From assembly GCA_016716525.1 (NCBI GenBank), contig JADJWE010000009.1:625843-689842 (forward strand): DNA of 64,000 bases, in the 5' to 3' direction. Origin of the DNA: Candidatus Flexicrinis affinis (GTDB lineage: Bacteria; Chloroflexota; Anaerolineae; Aggregatilineales; Phototrophicaceae). Of the stretch, positions 9,496 through 17,256 are shown in pieces. Position 1 is the first letter of the stretch; every line of letters starts with the position of its first letter. Below the pieces are notes generated by a model, which saw nothing but the letters and a program-made list of their open reading frames with translations, ran no database searches and was not told the origin of the DNA. The position numbers and the translations under genes were made by a program.

Positions 9496-9939
9496 TCAAT
9501 AGTCGGGTGGCTGCGTGCCATAGTCCCAGGGGTTGACGACCGCAAGGCCGTCAATCAGCGCGAAGTCTGCGGTGTTGCGCGTGGCCAACGGCATACGGTG
9601 CGCCAGCGCAATCGCGGCGATCTGGGCGTCCTCAACGCTGATAGGCCGGCCGGCGCGTGTCCGGACAGACACGATGCGCGCGTAATGACGGGCTGCGTCC
9701 TCATCGAAGGGCAGGCAGCGCCCGGCAAAGTCCTCCGCGAACATCGCCGCCGCCGCCTGACTGAGAGCCTCCTGACGCTTGCCAGCGGGCATGAGTAGGA
9801 GCCCCAGTTCGATCTCTGCGCGGCTGATGGCGCTCGTATAGACCTCGCCCGCGGGCTGCTCGTCCAGCCAAGACACTACCCGGGCCGACGGTTGCGGGCG
9901 CATGAACTCGGACAGCACGTTGGTATCGAGCAGGATCAC
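9496..9939 (-). CDS. vapC: PIN-domain toxin, VapC/FitB type
   Basis: A 147-residue PIN-domain ribonuclease. The N-terminal strand MILLDTNVLSEFMRP carries the first catalytic aspartate (D5); SRAEIELGLLLMPAGKR gives the conserved acidic helix, and ISVEDAQIAAIA plus RNTADF supply the remaining acidic residues. These metal-binding acids cleave RNA in VapC/FitB toxins. The ATG overlaps the stop of the antitoxin gene (ATGA), the normal arrangement for translationally coupled toxin-antitoxin operons. All catalytic acidic positions appear intact, so the toxin is probably functional. The pair lies between the 52-bp direct repeats. Confidence 0.92.
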   Translation of the reverse strand: MILLDTNVLSEFMRPQPSARVVSWLDEQPAGEVYTSAISRAEIELGLLLMPAGKRQEALSQAAAAMFAEDFAGRCLPFDEDAARHYARIVSVRTRAGRPISVEDAQIAAIALAHRMPLATRNTADFALIDGLAVVNPWDYGTQPPDY

Positions 9940-10187
9940 GACGGGTCATCCCATTGGGGCGCGCTGCGCGGCAGCTGCCGGTCCGGCACGGCGAACTCCT
10001 CGGTGGAAAGCCCGGCAAAACGATCTTGCAGGCGTTTGCCAAGGCCGGAGGGCGCGTCGGTCGGACGCAGGGCCTCTTTCAGGATGCGCCGCACTTCCTC
10101 TTCCATCGAAACCCCATGGTGCGCCGCCCGAATGCGTAGCCTCTGCTTGGTGGCATCGTCCAAGTTGCGGATGGTCAGGGTGGTCAT
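9936..10187 (-). CDS. vapB: FitA/VapB-like ribbon-helix-helix antitoxin
   Basis: An 83-residue protein beginning MTTLTIRNLDDATKQRLRIRAA, the short beta strand and first helix of a ribbon-helix-helix DNA-binding domain, followed by HGVSMEEEVRRILKEAL for the second helix. The C-terminal half (QDRFAGLSTEEFAVPDRQ) would wrap around the toxin. The start at 10187 is preferred: an ORF reading from 10331 would need to run through the repeat and the operator. By family, the protein neutralises the PIN toxin and represses the operon through the palindromic site just upstream. Confidence 0.9.
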   Translation of the reverse strand: MTTLTIRNLDDATKQRLRIRAAHHGVSMEEEVRRILKEALRPTDAPSGLGKRLQDRFAGLSTEEFAVPDRQLPRSAPQWDDPS

Positions 10188-10221
10188 CGTCCGCCTCCGA
10201 AACGGGGTGAGATCGATGCAA

Positions 10222-10246
10222 GCATTGTATGCAATGCATGCAATGC
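10222..10246. promoter_or_regulatory. Putative operator of the toxin-antitoxin operon
   Basis: GCATTG at 10222-10227 is followed by two inverted copies, CAATGC at 10232-10237 and again at 10241-10246, 35 bases upstream of the antitoxin start. Such clustered short inverted repeats are the usual binding sites of ribbon-helix-helix antitoxins. No footprint data exist, so binding is inferred from position and symmetry. Confidence 0.5.
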
Positions 10247-10266
10247 TGTCAATGTGTCTGGCAGCG

Positions 10267-10318
10267 TCAACGTGCGTTTGCATGGCGCGCGCGTGACGGA
10301 TGTCACGACGAATCAGCC
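10267..10318. repeat. 52-bp direct repeat, copy B
   Basis: Partner of 9343-9394 (51 of 52 bases alike). It contains the same CGTGACGGATGTCACG palindrome at 10292-10307. It lies upstream of the antitoxin and downstream of the Gfo/Idh/MocA gene, so with copy A it brackets about 870 bp that carry only the toxin-antitoxin module. Confidence 0.85.
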
Positions 10319-10382
10319 CCAGACTCCGCACGAATGGTCGAGCGAAGCCGGGGCTGAGTACTGACGTGGTGTTGGTGCGAAC

Positions 10383-11513
10383 TTACAGCGGCAGGTTGAC
10401 CCACCGGCGCTCGCGAAACGACATCTCGACAGCGTTGATGATCTCTTGCACCTTGGCGCTCTGCGCGAAGTTGCCCTGATTCTCGTCGCCGCCGTTGACG
10501 ATCTCTTCCATGAAGTTGTGGACGAGGTTGGCGTAGTACATCGAGGGCCACGGCTCGCCGGGGGTGTAGCCGGGCGGGAAGTAGCTGTCCGGGATGTCGA
10601 CCGGCACGAACTCGACCGCATCGGGCTTGGCCTGATGCAGCGTCTGCATCACGCCGAATTCCTCGACCAGCCGGCAGATCAGCGCGCCTTCCGACCCGTA
10701 CACGCGCGCTTCGAGGCCGGGGTAGTTGCCGACCGTCACGTAGCTGGACTGGATCGAGCAGAACGCGCCGCTCTCGTATTCGCCGATGTAGATGTCGCCG
10801 TCGTCGATGTTGGTGCGCATCACGCGGCCGTCGACCGCGGTGCGGTACGGGACGAAGTTGCGCATCGTGCCGACCACGCTTTTGATGTCGCTGTCCATGA
10901 ACAACAGGCTGAGGTCGATGATCGGCGCGCCGTAGCCTTCCAGCGACGACACGCGGATTTCGGGCAGCTCGGTCTCGGGGATCAGGTCCATCTTGGTGAC
11001 CGGGATGGTCGGGCTGATGAACTGCGAATTCTGCTCGTAGCCGTTGAAGATGAACTGCTCGCCGACGAAGCCGTCGCGGATCAGGTCGCGCATGTACATC
11101 ATCGCCGGGGCATAACGGAAGGTCAGGCCGACCTTCGTCTTGAGTCCCTTGGACGCGGCGAGATGGTGCGCCTTCCATGTGTTGCGGTAATCGTGGGCGA
11201 CCGGCTTCTCGCACAGCGTGTGCTTGCCGGCCTCGAGCGCCGCGAAGGCGAGGACTTCATGGTTGTCGCGTTCATGCGATGTCCCCCGCGTGCACACGTC
11301 AATGACGTCGATGTCGTCGCGCGCGAGCATCTTCTCGTAATCGGTATAGACGTGCGGGATATTGAACGTCGCCGCGCGGGCCTTTGCCATGTCTTCGTTC
11401 AGGTCGCAAATGGCGACCAGCTCGGAGTGGGGCGAACGCGCAAAACCGGGCAGGTGCGCGCTGTTGGCCCAACGCCCAGCTCCGATGACGCCAACACGCA
11501 ACTTTTCAGCCAT
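10383..11513 (-). CDS. Gfo/Idh/MocA family oxidoreductase
   Basis: A 376-residue NAD(P)-dependent dehydrogenase. The N-terminus KLRVGVIGAGRWANSAHLPGF is a complete Rossmann GxGxxG motif, and LCEKPVAHDYRNT holds the EKP motif with the catalytic-site lysine. The C-terminal half is the alpha/beta substrate and dimerisation domain, including YAPAMMYMRDLI. Members oxidise sugars, inositols or other polyols. It lies 30 bases downstream of the deacylase gene on the same strand, so the two form an operon divergent from the ABC importer. This places it in the GntR-linked catabolic cluster. Substrate unknown. Confidence 0.88.
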   Translation of the reverse strand: MAEKLRVGVIGAGRWANSAHLPGFARSPHSELVAICDLNEDMAKARAATFNIPHVYTDYEKMLARDDIDVIDVCTRGTSHERDNHEVLAFAALEAGKHTLCEKPVAHDYRNTWKAHHLAASKGLKTKVGLTFRYAPAMMYMRDLIRDGFVGEQFIFNGYEQNSQFISPTIPVTKMDLIPETELPEIRVSSLEGYGAPIIDLSLLFMDSDIKSVVGTMRNFVPYRTAVDGRVMRTNIDDGDIYIGEYESGAFCSIQSSYVTVGNYPGLEARVYGSEGALICRLVEEFGVMQTLHQAKPDAVEFVPVDIPDSYFPPGYTPGEPWPSMYYANLVHNFMEEIVNGGDENQGNFAQSAKVQEIINAVEMSFRERRWVNLPL

Positions 11514-11543
11514 GATGACTCAGTCTCCCTGTGTAAACGGCGA

Positions 11544-12491
11544 TTATTCGGTGGATTCGCGCGGCTCGGAGACCACGTAGGTCATCGCGCCACCTTCGAT
11601 TTGAGCGAGCATGGGCCGTAGCAGCATAACGGCGGTGCGATCGTACGGTGCACGGAATTCTTCACGGGTGGCGAATGTCGACGGATCGACCATGCGCCCC
11701 AACAGCGTGCCTTTGGCGACGATCGTGCCGACTGTCTCGACGCCGACTTCCGGGATGAAGACGCCGCCGGCACGTGGGCGCAGCACGGTCGTCGCTTTGA
11801 CGGAGATCGCCGGCGACGCGATCGGCGCGGGCGGGGTGCGTGGTGCGATGACCCCAGTGACGGTCAGCACGCGGTACAAGCCGTCCGCGATGCGGTCCGC
11901 CCATGCCGATTCCTGCACGCTCCGGCCACCCATCTCGATGGCGACGCAGCGCACACCCTGTGAACGCGCATAGCCGGTCAACGTCACGGCGCGGTCGGGC
12001 GCGTCGACGACGAACGGCGCGGGCACCGCGTCGGCGAGGGCTTCACCGCCCTGCATGCGGAACACGAAGGCATTGACGCACCAGCTTCCGCCGCCGTGCA
12101 GGTCGATCGCGACGTCGGCGCCTTTCAGCGCGTGTTCGACGAGCGTATGCGCGACGACTTCGGTGTACGAGCCGTCGGGCGAGCCCGGGAAATTGCGGTT
12201 GAGATCGAGCTGATCGACGGGGGCGTTGCGCGTGTCGGCCCGCATCGCCAGCGGGTTGCTGACCGGGACAATTCGAATCGTTCCGGCTAGCTCGTCCACG
12301 GTAACGCGGTCGAGCAGACGATGGATGGCCAGACCGCCCCATGGCCCCTCGTCGCCGTGCACGCCGGCGGTGATCAGCGCCACCGGGCCACTAGACCCGA
12401 CACTGCCGACACTGATGTTGAGCGTGCCCTCAGCGGATGGGGCAGGGACGGGGTGGTGCGACCAGCGAATCGAGTCGCGAAGGTGGGTCAT
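11544..12491 (-). CDS. Succinylglutamate desuccinylase/aspartoacylase-like Zn deacylase
   Basis: A 315-residue zinc hydrolase of the AspA/AstE family (M14-like fold). Zinc ligands are seen in TAGVHGDEGPWGG (H and E) and in the later AIDLHGGG (H). DLNRNFPGS is the substrate carboxylate-binding Arg/Asn segment, and VAIEMGGRS supplies the late catalytic glutamate. The C-terminal part folds into a small beta domain (RAGGVFIPEVGVETVGTIVAKGTLLG). Family members remove acyl groups from N-acyl amino acids, including N-acetyl-diaminobutyrate in ectoine breakdown. Its 5' end faces the importer promoter across an operator at 12556-12579. The acyl substrate here is not known. Confidence 0.82.
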   Translation of the reverse strand: MTHLRDSIRWSHHPVPAPSAEGTLNISVGSVGSSGPVALITAGVHGDEGPWGGLAIHRLLDRVTVDELAGTIRIVPVSNPLAMRADTRNAPVDQLDLNRNFPGSPDGSYTEVVAHTLVEHALKGADVAIDLHGGGSWCVNAFVFRMQGGEALADAVPAPFVVDAPDRAVTLTGYARSQGVRCVAIEMGGRSVQESAWADRIADGLYRVLTVTGVIAPRTPPAPIASPAISVKATTVLRPRAGGVFIPEVGVETVGTIVAKGTLLGRMVDPSTFATREEFRAPYDRTAVMLLRPMLAQIEGGAMTYVVSEPRESTE

Positions 12492-12527
12492 GAGCGAGGC
12501 CGACCTTTCTGTCGCGGGCCGGATTTG

Positions 12528-12556
12528 TTGACAAGCATGGTAGCGCTTTCTATAAT
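12528..12556 (+). promoter_or_regulatory. Consensus sigma70-type promoter of the importer operon
   Basis: TTGACA at 12528-12533 and TATAAT at 12551-12556 are separated by exactly 17 bases, a perfect consensus pair. The expected transcription start is near 12563, inside the adjacent operator, about 145 bases before the binding-protein gene. The -35 box is embedded in the short palindrome TTGTTGACAA (12525-12534), whose reverse complement recurs at 22059-22068. Confidence 0.8.
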
Positions 12557-12579
12557 TGTCGATTGTCGACTATCGACAA
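12556..12579. promoter_or_regulatory. Putative GntR operator
   Basis: The 17-bp perfect palindrome TTGTCGACTATCGACAA occupies 12563-12579 and is preceded by an extra half-site TTGTCGA at 12556-12562. It starts right at the -10 box, where a bound repressor would block initiation. A 15-of-17 match to this palindrome lies at 22014-22030 in front of the GntR-family gene. This shared site is the main evidence that the regulator controls the importer. Confidence 0.75.
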
Positions 12580-12706
12580 GGGTGAGAGTATACGCAGTCG
12601 GTTTTCGACTGTCAAGCTGGCACGGCGAGATAAGACCCCCGCGCTGGCATAGCTCGGCCCCCCGTTCGACAATTCAGTGCCTGTAATTCTTGGGAGGAGT
12701 TACGCC

Positions 12707-14326
12707 ATGTCGTTTCGCATCAATCCGGGAAGCCGACTGCTCATGGTCGTCGCCCTAGCACTCGCCCTGATCCTCACCGGATCATTTGGGGCGATGGCGC
12801 AGGGCAGAACCACCCTCAATGTCGGTATCGCCAACAACGTCGATACCCTTGACCCGAACGTGACGACGTTCTCGTCGGTCGGCGTGATCATGCTGCACGT
12901 CTTTGAACCGCTTGTATATCAGGATCCGCTCGGCACCTTCCACCCCGGCCTTGCCGCCAGCTGGGAGATCAACGACGACGCGACCGAATACACCTTCACC
13001 TTGCGCGAAGGCGCGGCGTTCCACGATGGGACGCCGGTAAATGCCGAGGCGGTCAAATTCACCTTCGACCGTATTGCCGACCCCAACACCGTCTCGCAGT
13101 TGGCGATCAGCCTGTTAGGGCCGTACGCTGAAACGGTGGTCGTGGACGAGCTGACGTTCACAGTGCGTTTCAACAGCCCGTATGCGCCGTTCCTAAACTC
13201 GGCCTCGACGCCGTACCTCGCGCCGTCCTCGCCTTCAGCCATTCAGGCAGCGGGAGCAGAATACGGTCAGACGACCGTTGTCGGTGCTGGGCCGTTCCAA
13301 CTTGAGTCTTACGTGCCGAACTCGGAAGTCGTGCTGGTGCGCAACGAAAACTACAGCGGCGGCGAGGGCGTGGCCGAGGTGTTCGGCATGAACGGGCCAT
13401 CTGGCCTCGAGCGCATCGTCTTCAAGATCGTGCAGGATCCGGCGACCCGACTCGCTGCGCTCGAAAGCGGTGAGGTTGACTTCATTGACCGCGTGCCTGA
13501 GCTGGATGTAGAGCGCCTGTCGGGTGACTCCGCACTTGTGATCGAGCAGATCCCGCAGCCCGGCCACGGCCATTCGCTGATGATGAACGTCGAGAAATTC
13601 CCCACGAGCGAGCTGGCAGTGCGGCGTGCGATCGCCCATTCGATTGACAAGCAGGGGCTGATCGACATCGTCTTCAACGGGTTTGGCACGCCGGCATGCA
13701 GCGCGCTGACTCCGGTGATGTTTGGCTTCGATCCGGCGAGCTGCGACTATCTGCCGTTCGACCGCGAACTGGCCGCCTCGATCCTCGAGGAAGCCGGCTG
13801 GGTCGACAGCGATGGCGATGGTGTGCGTGAAAAGGACGGACAGCGCCTGACCATCGAGCACTACTTCCGGGCCGATAACCCGCAAGGCAGCGCGATGGCG
13901 ACCTACATGCAGGGTGACCTCGCGACAGTCGGTATCGAGGTCGTCCTGAACGGCCAGACGCAGGCCGGTTACTTCGACGCCGTGCGCTCCGGTCAACACA
14001 ACTCGCAGAACTGGTGGGACACGTGGACCGACCCGGACGGCATGCGCGTGCTGTTCGACTCGTCGCGCGCCGACGGCGGCACGAACCGCAACCGCTATCG
14101 CAGCGAGGCGATGGACGCCGTTCTGCTCGAGGCCGCCAGCAAGGCCGACCCGGCCGAACGCGTTGCGCTGTACGCAGAGGCGCAGAAGATCGCCGCGGAC
14201 GACGCCGTAATGGTGTACTTTGTTGACCCGCTCCTGCTCTATGGGTACAGTACGTCGTTGTCCGGTGTGAAGTTCTTGGGCGGCGGCAACCTGCCGAACT
14301 TCTACGCCGCATCGATCTCCGGCTAA
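12707..14326 (+). CDS. ABC transporter substrate-binding protein, peptide/opine type (SBP_bac_5)
   Basis: A 539-residue exported binding protein. Residues 1-36 form a signal peptide (LLMVVALALALILTGSFGAMAQ). The mature part starts TLNVGIANNVDTLDPN and continues through YQDPLGTFHPGLAASWEINDDATEYTFTLREGAAFHDG, the hallmark of the DppA/OppA cluster C fold. The ATG at 12707 has GGGAGGAG about nine bases upstream; an earlier GTG-like start at 12677 lacks this. It captures a peptide or related solute outside the membrane and passes it to the two permeases that follow. A strong hairpin with a T-run separates it from the permease genes, so it should be made in excess. Confidence 0.93.
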   Translation: MSFRINPGSRLLMVVALALALILTGSFGAMAQGRTTLNVGIANNVDTLDPNVTTFSSVGVIMLHVFEPLVYQDPLGTFHPGLAASWEINDDATEYTFTLREGAAFHDGTPVNAEAVKFTFDRIADPNTVSQLAISLLGPYAETVVVDELTFTVRFNSPYAPFLNSASTPYLAPSSPSAIQAAGAEYGQTTVVGAGPFQLESYVPNSEVVLVRNENYSGGEGVAEVFGMNGPSGLERIVFKIVQDPATRLAALESGEVDFIDRVPELDVERLSGDSALVIEQIPQPGHGHSLMMNVEKFPTSELAVRRAIAHSIDKQGLIDIVFNGFGTPACSALTPVMFGFDPASCDYLPFDRELAASILEEAGWVDSDGDGVREKDGQRLTIEHYFRADNPQGSAMATYMQGDLATVGIEVVLNGQTQAGYFDAVRSGQHNSQNWWDTWTDPDGMRVLFDSSRADGGTNRNRYRSEAMDAVLLEAASKADPAERVALYAEAQKIAADDAVMVYFVDPLLLYGYSTSLSGVKFLGGGNLPNFYAASISG

Positions 14327-14340
14327 AGGCCGAACCGAGT

Positions 14341-14382
14341 CGCGGGGCGGGCCGCAGGTTCGGTCCGTCCCGCGCTTTTTTT
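14341..14382 (+). terminator. Intrinsic terminator/attenuator inside the ABC operon
   Basis: A 14-bp stem (14341-14354 with 14361-14374, two G-U pairs) and a 6-base loop are followed by C and seven T residues. The T-run ends five bases before the permease ATG at 14387. Partial read-through would set a high binding protein to permease ratio. There is no room left for a separate ribosome site, so the permease start may depend on bases inside this element. Confidence 0.85.
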
Positions 14383-14386
14383 GCCC

Positions 14387-15310
14387 ATGATCCGGTTCCT
14401 CTCGCTACGCCTGCTGCAAGCCGTTCCAACCGTGCTGCTCGTCAGCATTCTGGTCTTCCTGATGCTGCATGCGATCCCCGGTGACCCGGCCGAGATCTAC
14501 CTGGGCGACCGGCAGACCAGCCCCGAGCAGCTTGAGATTATCCGCGAACAAATGGGACTGAACCGGCCGATTCCGGTGCAGTACCTTGATTACATGTTCA
14601 ACGTAATGCGGGGCGACCTTGGCACATCTCTAAACTCGCGACGGCCCGTGCTGGACGAGATTCTGGTGCGTCTGCCGCACACCATCGAACTGACTGTCGC
14701 CGCGGTACTCATTAGTACGACGCTGGGCCTTGGGCTCGGGATTCTCGCGGCGCTCAAGCACAATACGATCATTGACAGTGGCGCGATGCTGGTGGCGTTG
14801 ATCGGTATCTCGATGCCGGTGTACTGGTCGTCGCTGCTGCTAATCGTCGTGCTGTCCGTCGAACTGCGATGGCTTCCGCCGATTGGTCAAGGCAGCCTCG
14901 ATCGACTGATCATGCCGGCGCTGGCGCTGGGCCTGCTGTCGGCCGGATCGCTGGCGCGTCTGGTGCGCTCGAGCCTGCTCGATGTTTTGGGGCAGGACTA
15001 TATCCTCACGGCGAGGGCCAAAGGACTTGCGCCGCGCTGGGTCGTGCTGCGGCACGCGCTTCGCAATGCGCTCATTCCGGTCGTCACGATGCTTGGGTTG
15101 ACGTTCGCGCAGCTCTTGGGTGGTGCGGTGCTGACCGAGACGATCTTCGCCCGCGTCGGGATCGGACGGATGTATGTTGAAAGCGTGCTCAACAAGGACT
15201 TCACGCTGGTGCAAGGGACGACACTGTTTATCGCTGTGGTTTACGTCGTGATCAACATCCTGATCGACGTGGCGTACGTGTACATCGATCCACGGATTCG
15301 CTATGACTGA
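14387..15310 (+). CDS. ABC transporter permease, DppB/OppB type
   Basis: A 307-residue inner-membrane permease with six expected membrane helices. It starts MIRFLSLRLLQAVPTVLLVSILVFLMLHAIPGDPA, the standard DppB opening, and contains the EAA loop ILTARAKGLAPRWVVLRHALRNALIPVV that contacts the ATPase. An in-frame TTG at 14381 lies in the terminator T-run, so ATG 14387 is used. The gene overlaps the next permease by eight bases. Together they form the channel for the solute captured by the upstream binding protein. No ATPase genes (dppD/dppF) lie in the window, so the importer must share ATPases encoded elsewhere. Confidence 0.92.
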   Translation: MIRFLSLRLLQAVPTVLLVSILVFLMLHAIPGDPAEIYLGDRQTSPEQLEIIREQMGLNRPIPVQYLDYMFNVMRGDLGTSLNSRRPVLDEILVRLPHTIELTVAAVLISTTLGLGLGILAALKHNTIIDSGAMLVALIGISMPVYWSSLLLIVVLSVELRWLPPIGQGSLDRLIMPALALGLLSAGSLARLVRSSLLDVLGQDYILTARAKGLAPRWVVLRHALRNALIPVVTMLGLTFAQLLGGAVLTETIFARVGIGRMYVESVLNKDFTLVQGTTLFIAVVYVVINILIDVAYVYIDPRIRYD

Positions 15311-16193
15311 CGTTGCCGTACTCAAGACGTCCAAGGCGCCGCCAAACTCGTGGCGCACGTCGGTACGGCGCTTATTGCGCCGCTTGTCACGCAGTCGTAG
15401 CGTCATCATCGGCGCCATCCTCCTGACGATCATTACCGTGCTGTGCGTGCTGGCTCCGGTGCTGTCGAGCTACAACCCAACGTTGATGGCCGCTTCCGAG
15501 CGCCTCAAGCCGCCGAGCGAGGTACATCTATTCGGCACCGACGACTTCGGGCGGGACATCTTCACGCGCGTATTATATGGCGGACAGTTGTCGCTCCAAG
15601 TCGGGCTGATCTCGGTGGCGATCGCGTGCACGATCGGCACGTTCCTCGGCATTATCGCCGGATACCTCGGCGGGTGGGTCGACGCGCTCATCATGCGTGC
15701 GATGGATGTACTGCTGGCGTTCCCGGGTATTTTGCTGGCGCTGGCGATTGTCGCTGTGCTCGGGCGCAGCCTGACCAACGTGATGATCGCCGTGGGTATA
15801 TCGGCGATACCGCTGTTCACGCGCATCGTGCGCGGCAGCACGCTCACGATCAAACAGCTCGAATACGTCACGGCGGCGCGCGCATTGGGCGCATCGCCGA
15901 CGCGCATTATGCGCAGCCACGTGCTGCCAAACGTCGTCACGCCGGTCATCGTGGTGGCGACCAACAGCATCGCCGGGGCGATCATCGCGGGGGCGGCGCT
16001 CAGCTTTCTCGGCCTCGGCGCACAGTCTCCGACTCCGGAGTGGGGGCTGATGTTGAGCGAAGGACGTGTGTATCTGCGCTCGGCGAGTTGGTTGACGCAG
16101 TTCCCCGGCCTTGCCATCATGCTCACCGTGTTGGCAATCAACCTGCTGGGCGACGGCCTGCGCGACGTGCTCGACCCCAAACTAAGGATATAG
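15303..16193 (+). CDS. ABC transporter permease, DppC/OppC type
   Basis: A 296-residue permease with the N-terminal segment of the OppC_N domain (SRSVIIGAILLTIITVLCVLAPVLS) and the typical LFGTDDFGRDIFTRVLYGGQLSLQVG. The EAA loop reads YVTAARALGASPTRIMRSHVLPNVV. It overlaps the DppB-type gene by eight bases, showing tight coupling. It is the second half of the membrane channel of the importer and precedes the M42 peptidase gene by only four bases, which suggests that the imported compound is a peptide or peptide-like amide. Confidence 0.92.
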   Translation: MTDVAVLKTSKAPPNSWRTSVRRLLRRLSRSRSVIIGAILLTIITVLCVLAPVLSSYNPTLMAASERLKPPSEVHLFGTDDFGRDIFTRVLYGGQLSLQVGLISVAIACTIGTFLGIIAGYLGGWVDALIMRAMDVLLAFPGILLALAIVAVLGRSLTNVMIAVGISAIPLFTRIVRGSTLTIKQLEYVTAARALGASPTRIMRSHVLPNVVTPVIVVATNSIAGAIIAGAALSFLGLGAQSPTPEWGLMLSEGRVYLRSASWLTQFPGLAIMLTVLAINLLGDGLRDVLDPKLRI

Positions 16194-16197
16194 GTTC

Positions 16198-17256
16198 ATG
16201 TTCGAAACCCTGAAGACCCTGTGCGAGCTGCCCGGGCCGGGTGGCCGCGAGGACATCGTACATCGTTGGCTGATGGAACGCTGGCAGCCCCAGCTCGACA
16301 GCGCGTGGATGACACCGGTCGGCAATCTGGTCGGGCGCGTCGGCGGGCAGGGGCCGCGTTTGATGCTGATCGGGCATGGCGACGAGATCGGCTACGCCGT
16401 GCGCCATATCTCTGATGATGGATTTTTGTTCATCTCGACCGGCCAGCGCGAAGGCAGCGGCAAGCCGGACTTTCGCGGTTCGTATTTCATCCCGCTGGGC
16501 CAGCCCGCGTTGGTGGTCAGCCGGCATGGGACGACCGAGGGTGTTTTCGCCACGCTGACTGGTCACATCTTGACGACCGAACAGCGCCAGAAGCTGCAGC
16601 TCGACTGGAACGACTTCTGGGTCGACCTGTTCATGGACAGCCGCGAGGCGGTGCTGGACGCCGGAATTCAGGTCGGCGACCGGGTAATCTGGAACCCGCC
16701 GACGCGCCGGCACGGATCGTTGTACACCGGCAAGGCGATGGACAATCGTGTGTCGCTGGCCGTGATGGACGAGGTGCTGAACCGGGTCGACCGGAGCCGT
16801 CTGCAATACGACTTGTACTACGGATCGACCGTGCAGGAAGAGAGTGGTCTGTACGGCGCGCATTCGATCAACCGCGACGTGAACTGCACATACGCGATTT
16901 CGATAGACACCGGCTTGTCCGGGGATGTGCCGGGTGTCGACCGGCGCAACGTCTCCACCCGGCTAGGGGGCGGGCCGATCCTCATCCACAAAGACCTGTA
17001 CGGTTACAACTTTGCCCTCAACAACCATATCATCGACGCCGCGACCGCGGCCGGCATCGCGCTGCAACATGCCGTATACAGCATCTACGGCACCGACTCG
17101 GGCGCGTTGATCCGCGAAGGTGCGGCGGCGTCGGCGGTCGTGGTGCCGACGCGCTATACCCACAGCCCGTTCGAGACCGTCCACGCCGACGACCTTGACG
17201 CAACGGTCAATTTGCTGCTTGAGTTTCTGTATCGTCCGCCGCCGGAGGCGTCATGA
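16198..17256 (+). CDS. M42 family metallopeptidase (glutamyl/leucyl aminopeptidase-like)
   Basis: A 352-residue cytoplasmic peptidase. Motifs in order: LIGHGDEIGYAV (first metal histidine and catalytic Asp), GKAMDNRVSLAVMDEV (bridging Asp), STVQEESGLYGA (catalytic Glu pair), SIDTGLSGDVPGV (metal Asp) and RYTHSPFETVHADD (last metal His). All co-catalytic metal ligands look intact. Family members are dodecameric aminopeptidases that trim short peptides. Being in the importer operon, it probably attacks the imported substrate. Its stop overlaps the next start by four bases (ATGA). Cellulase annotations for this family are historical and should not be taken at face value. Confidence 0.9.
   Translation: MFETLKTLCELPGPGGREDIVHRWLMERWQPQLDSAWMTPVGNLVGRVGGQGPRLMLIGHGDEIGYAVRHISDDGFLFISTGQREGSGKPDFRGSYFIPLGQPALVVSRHGTTEGVFATLTGHILTTEQRQKLQLDWNDFWVDLFMDSREAVLDAGIQVGDRVIWNPPTRRHGSLYTGKAMDNRVSLAVMDEVLNRVDRSRLQYDLYYGSTVQEESGLYGAHSINRDVNCTYAISIDTGLSGDVPGVDRRNVSTRLGGGPILIHKDLYGYNFALNNHIIDAATAAGIALQHAVYSIYGTDSGALIREGAAASAVVVPTRYTHSPFETVHADDLDATVNLLLEFLYRPPPEAS

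Noticed and set aside
10446..11621. A 391-codon plus-strand frame opposite the Gfo/Idh/MocA gene
   Set aside because: It is an antisense shadow of a high-GC gene; its product is rich in Asp, Val and Arg without any fold pattern, while the minus strand encodes a complete Rossmann dehydrogenase.
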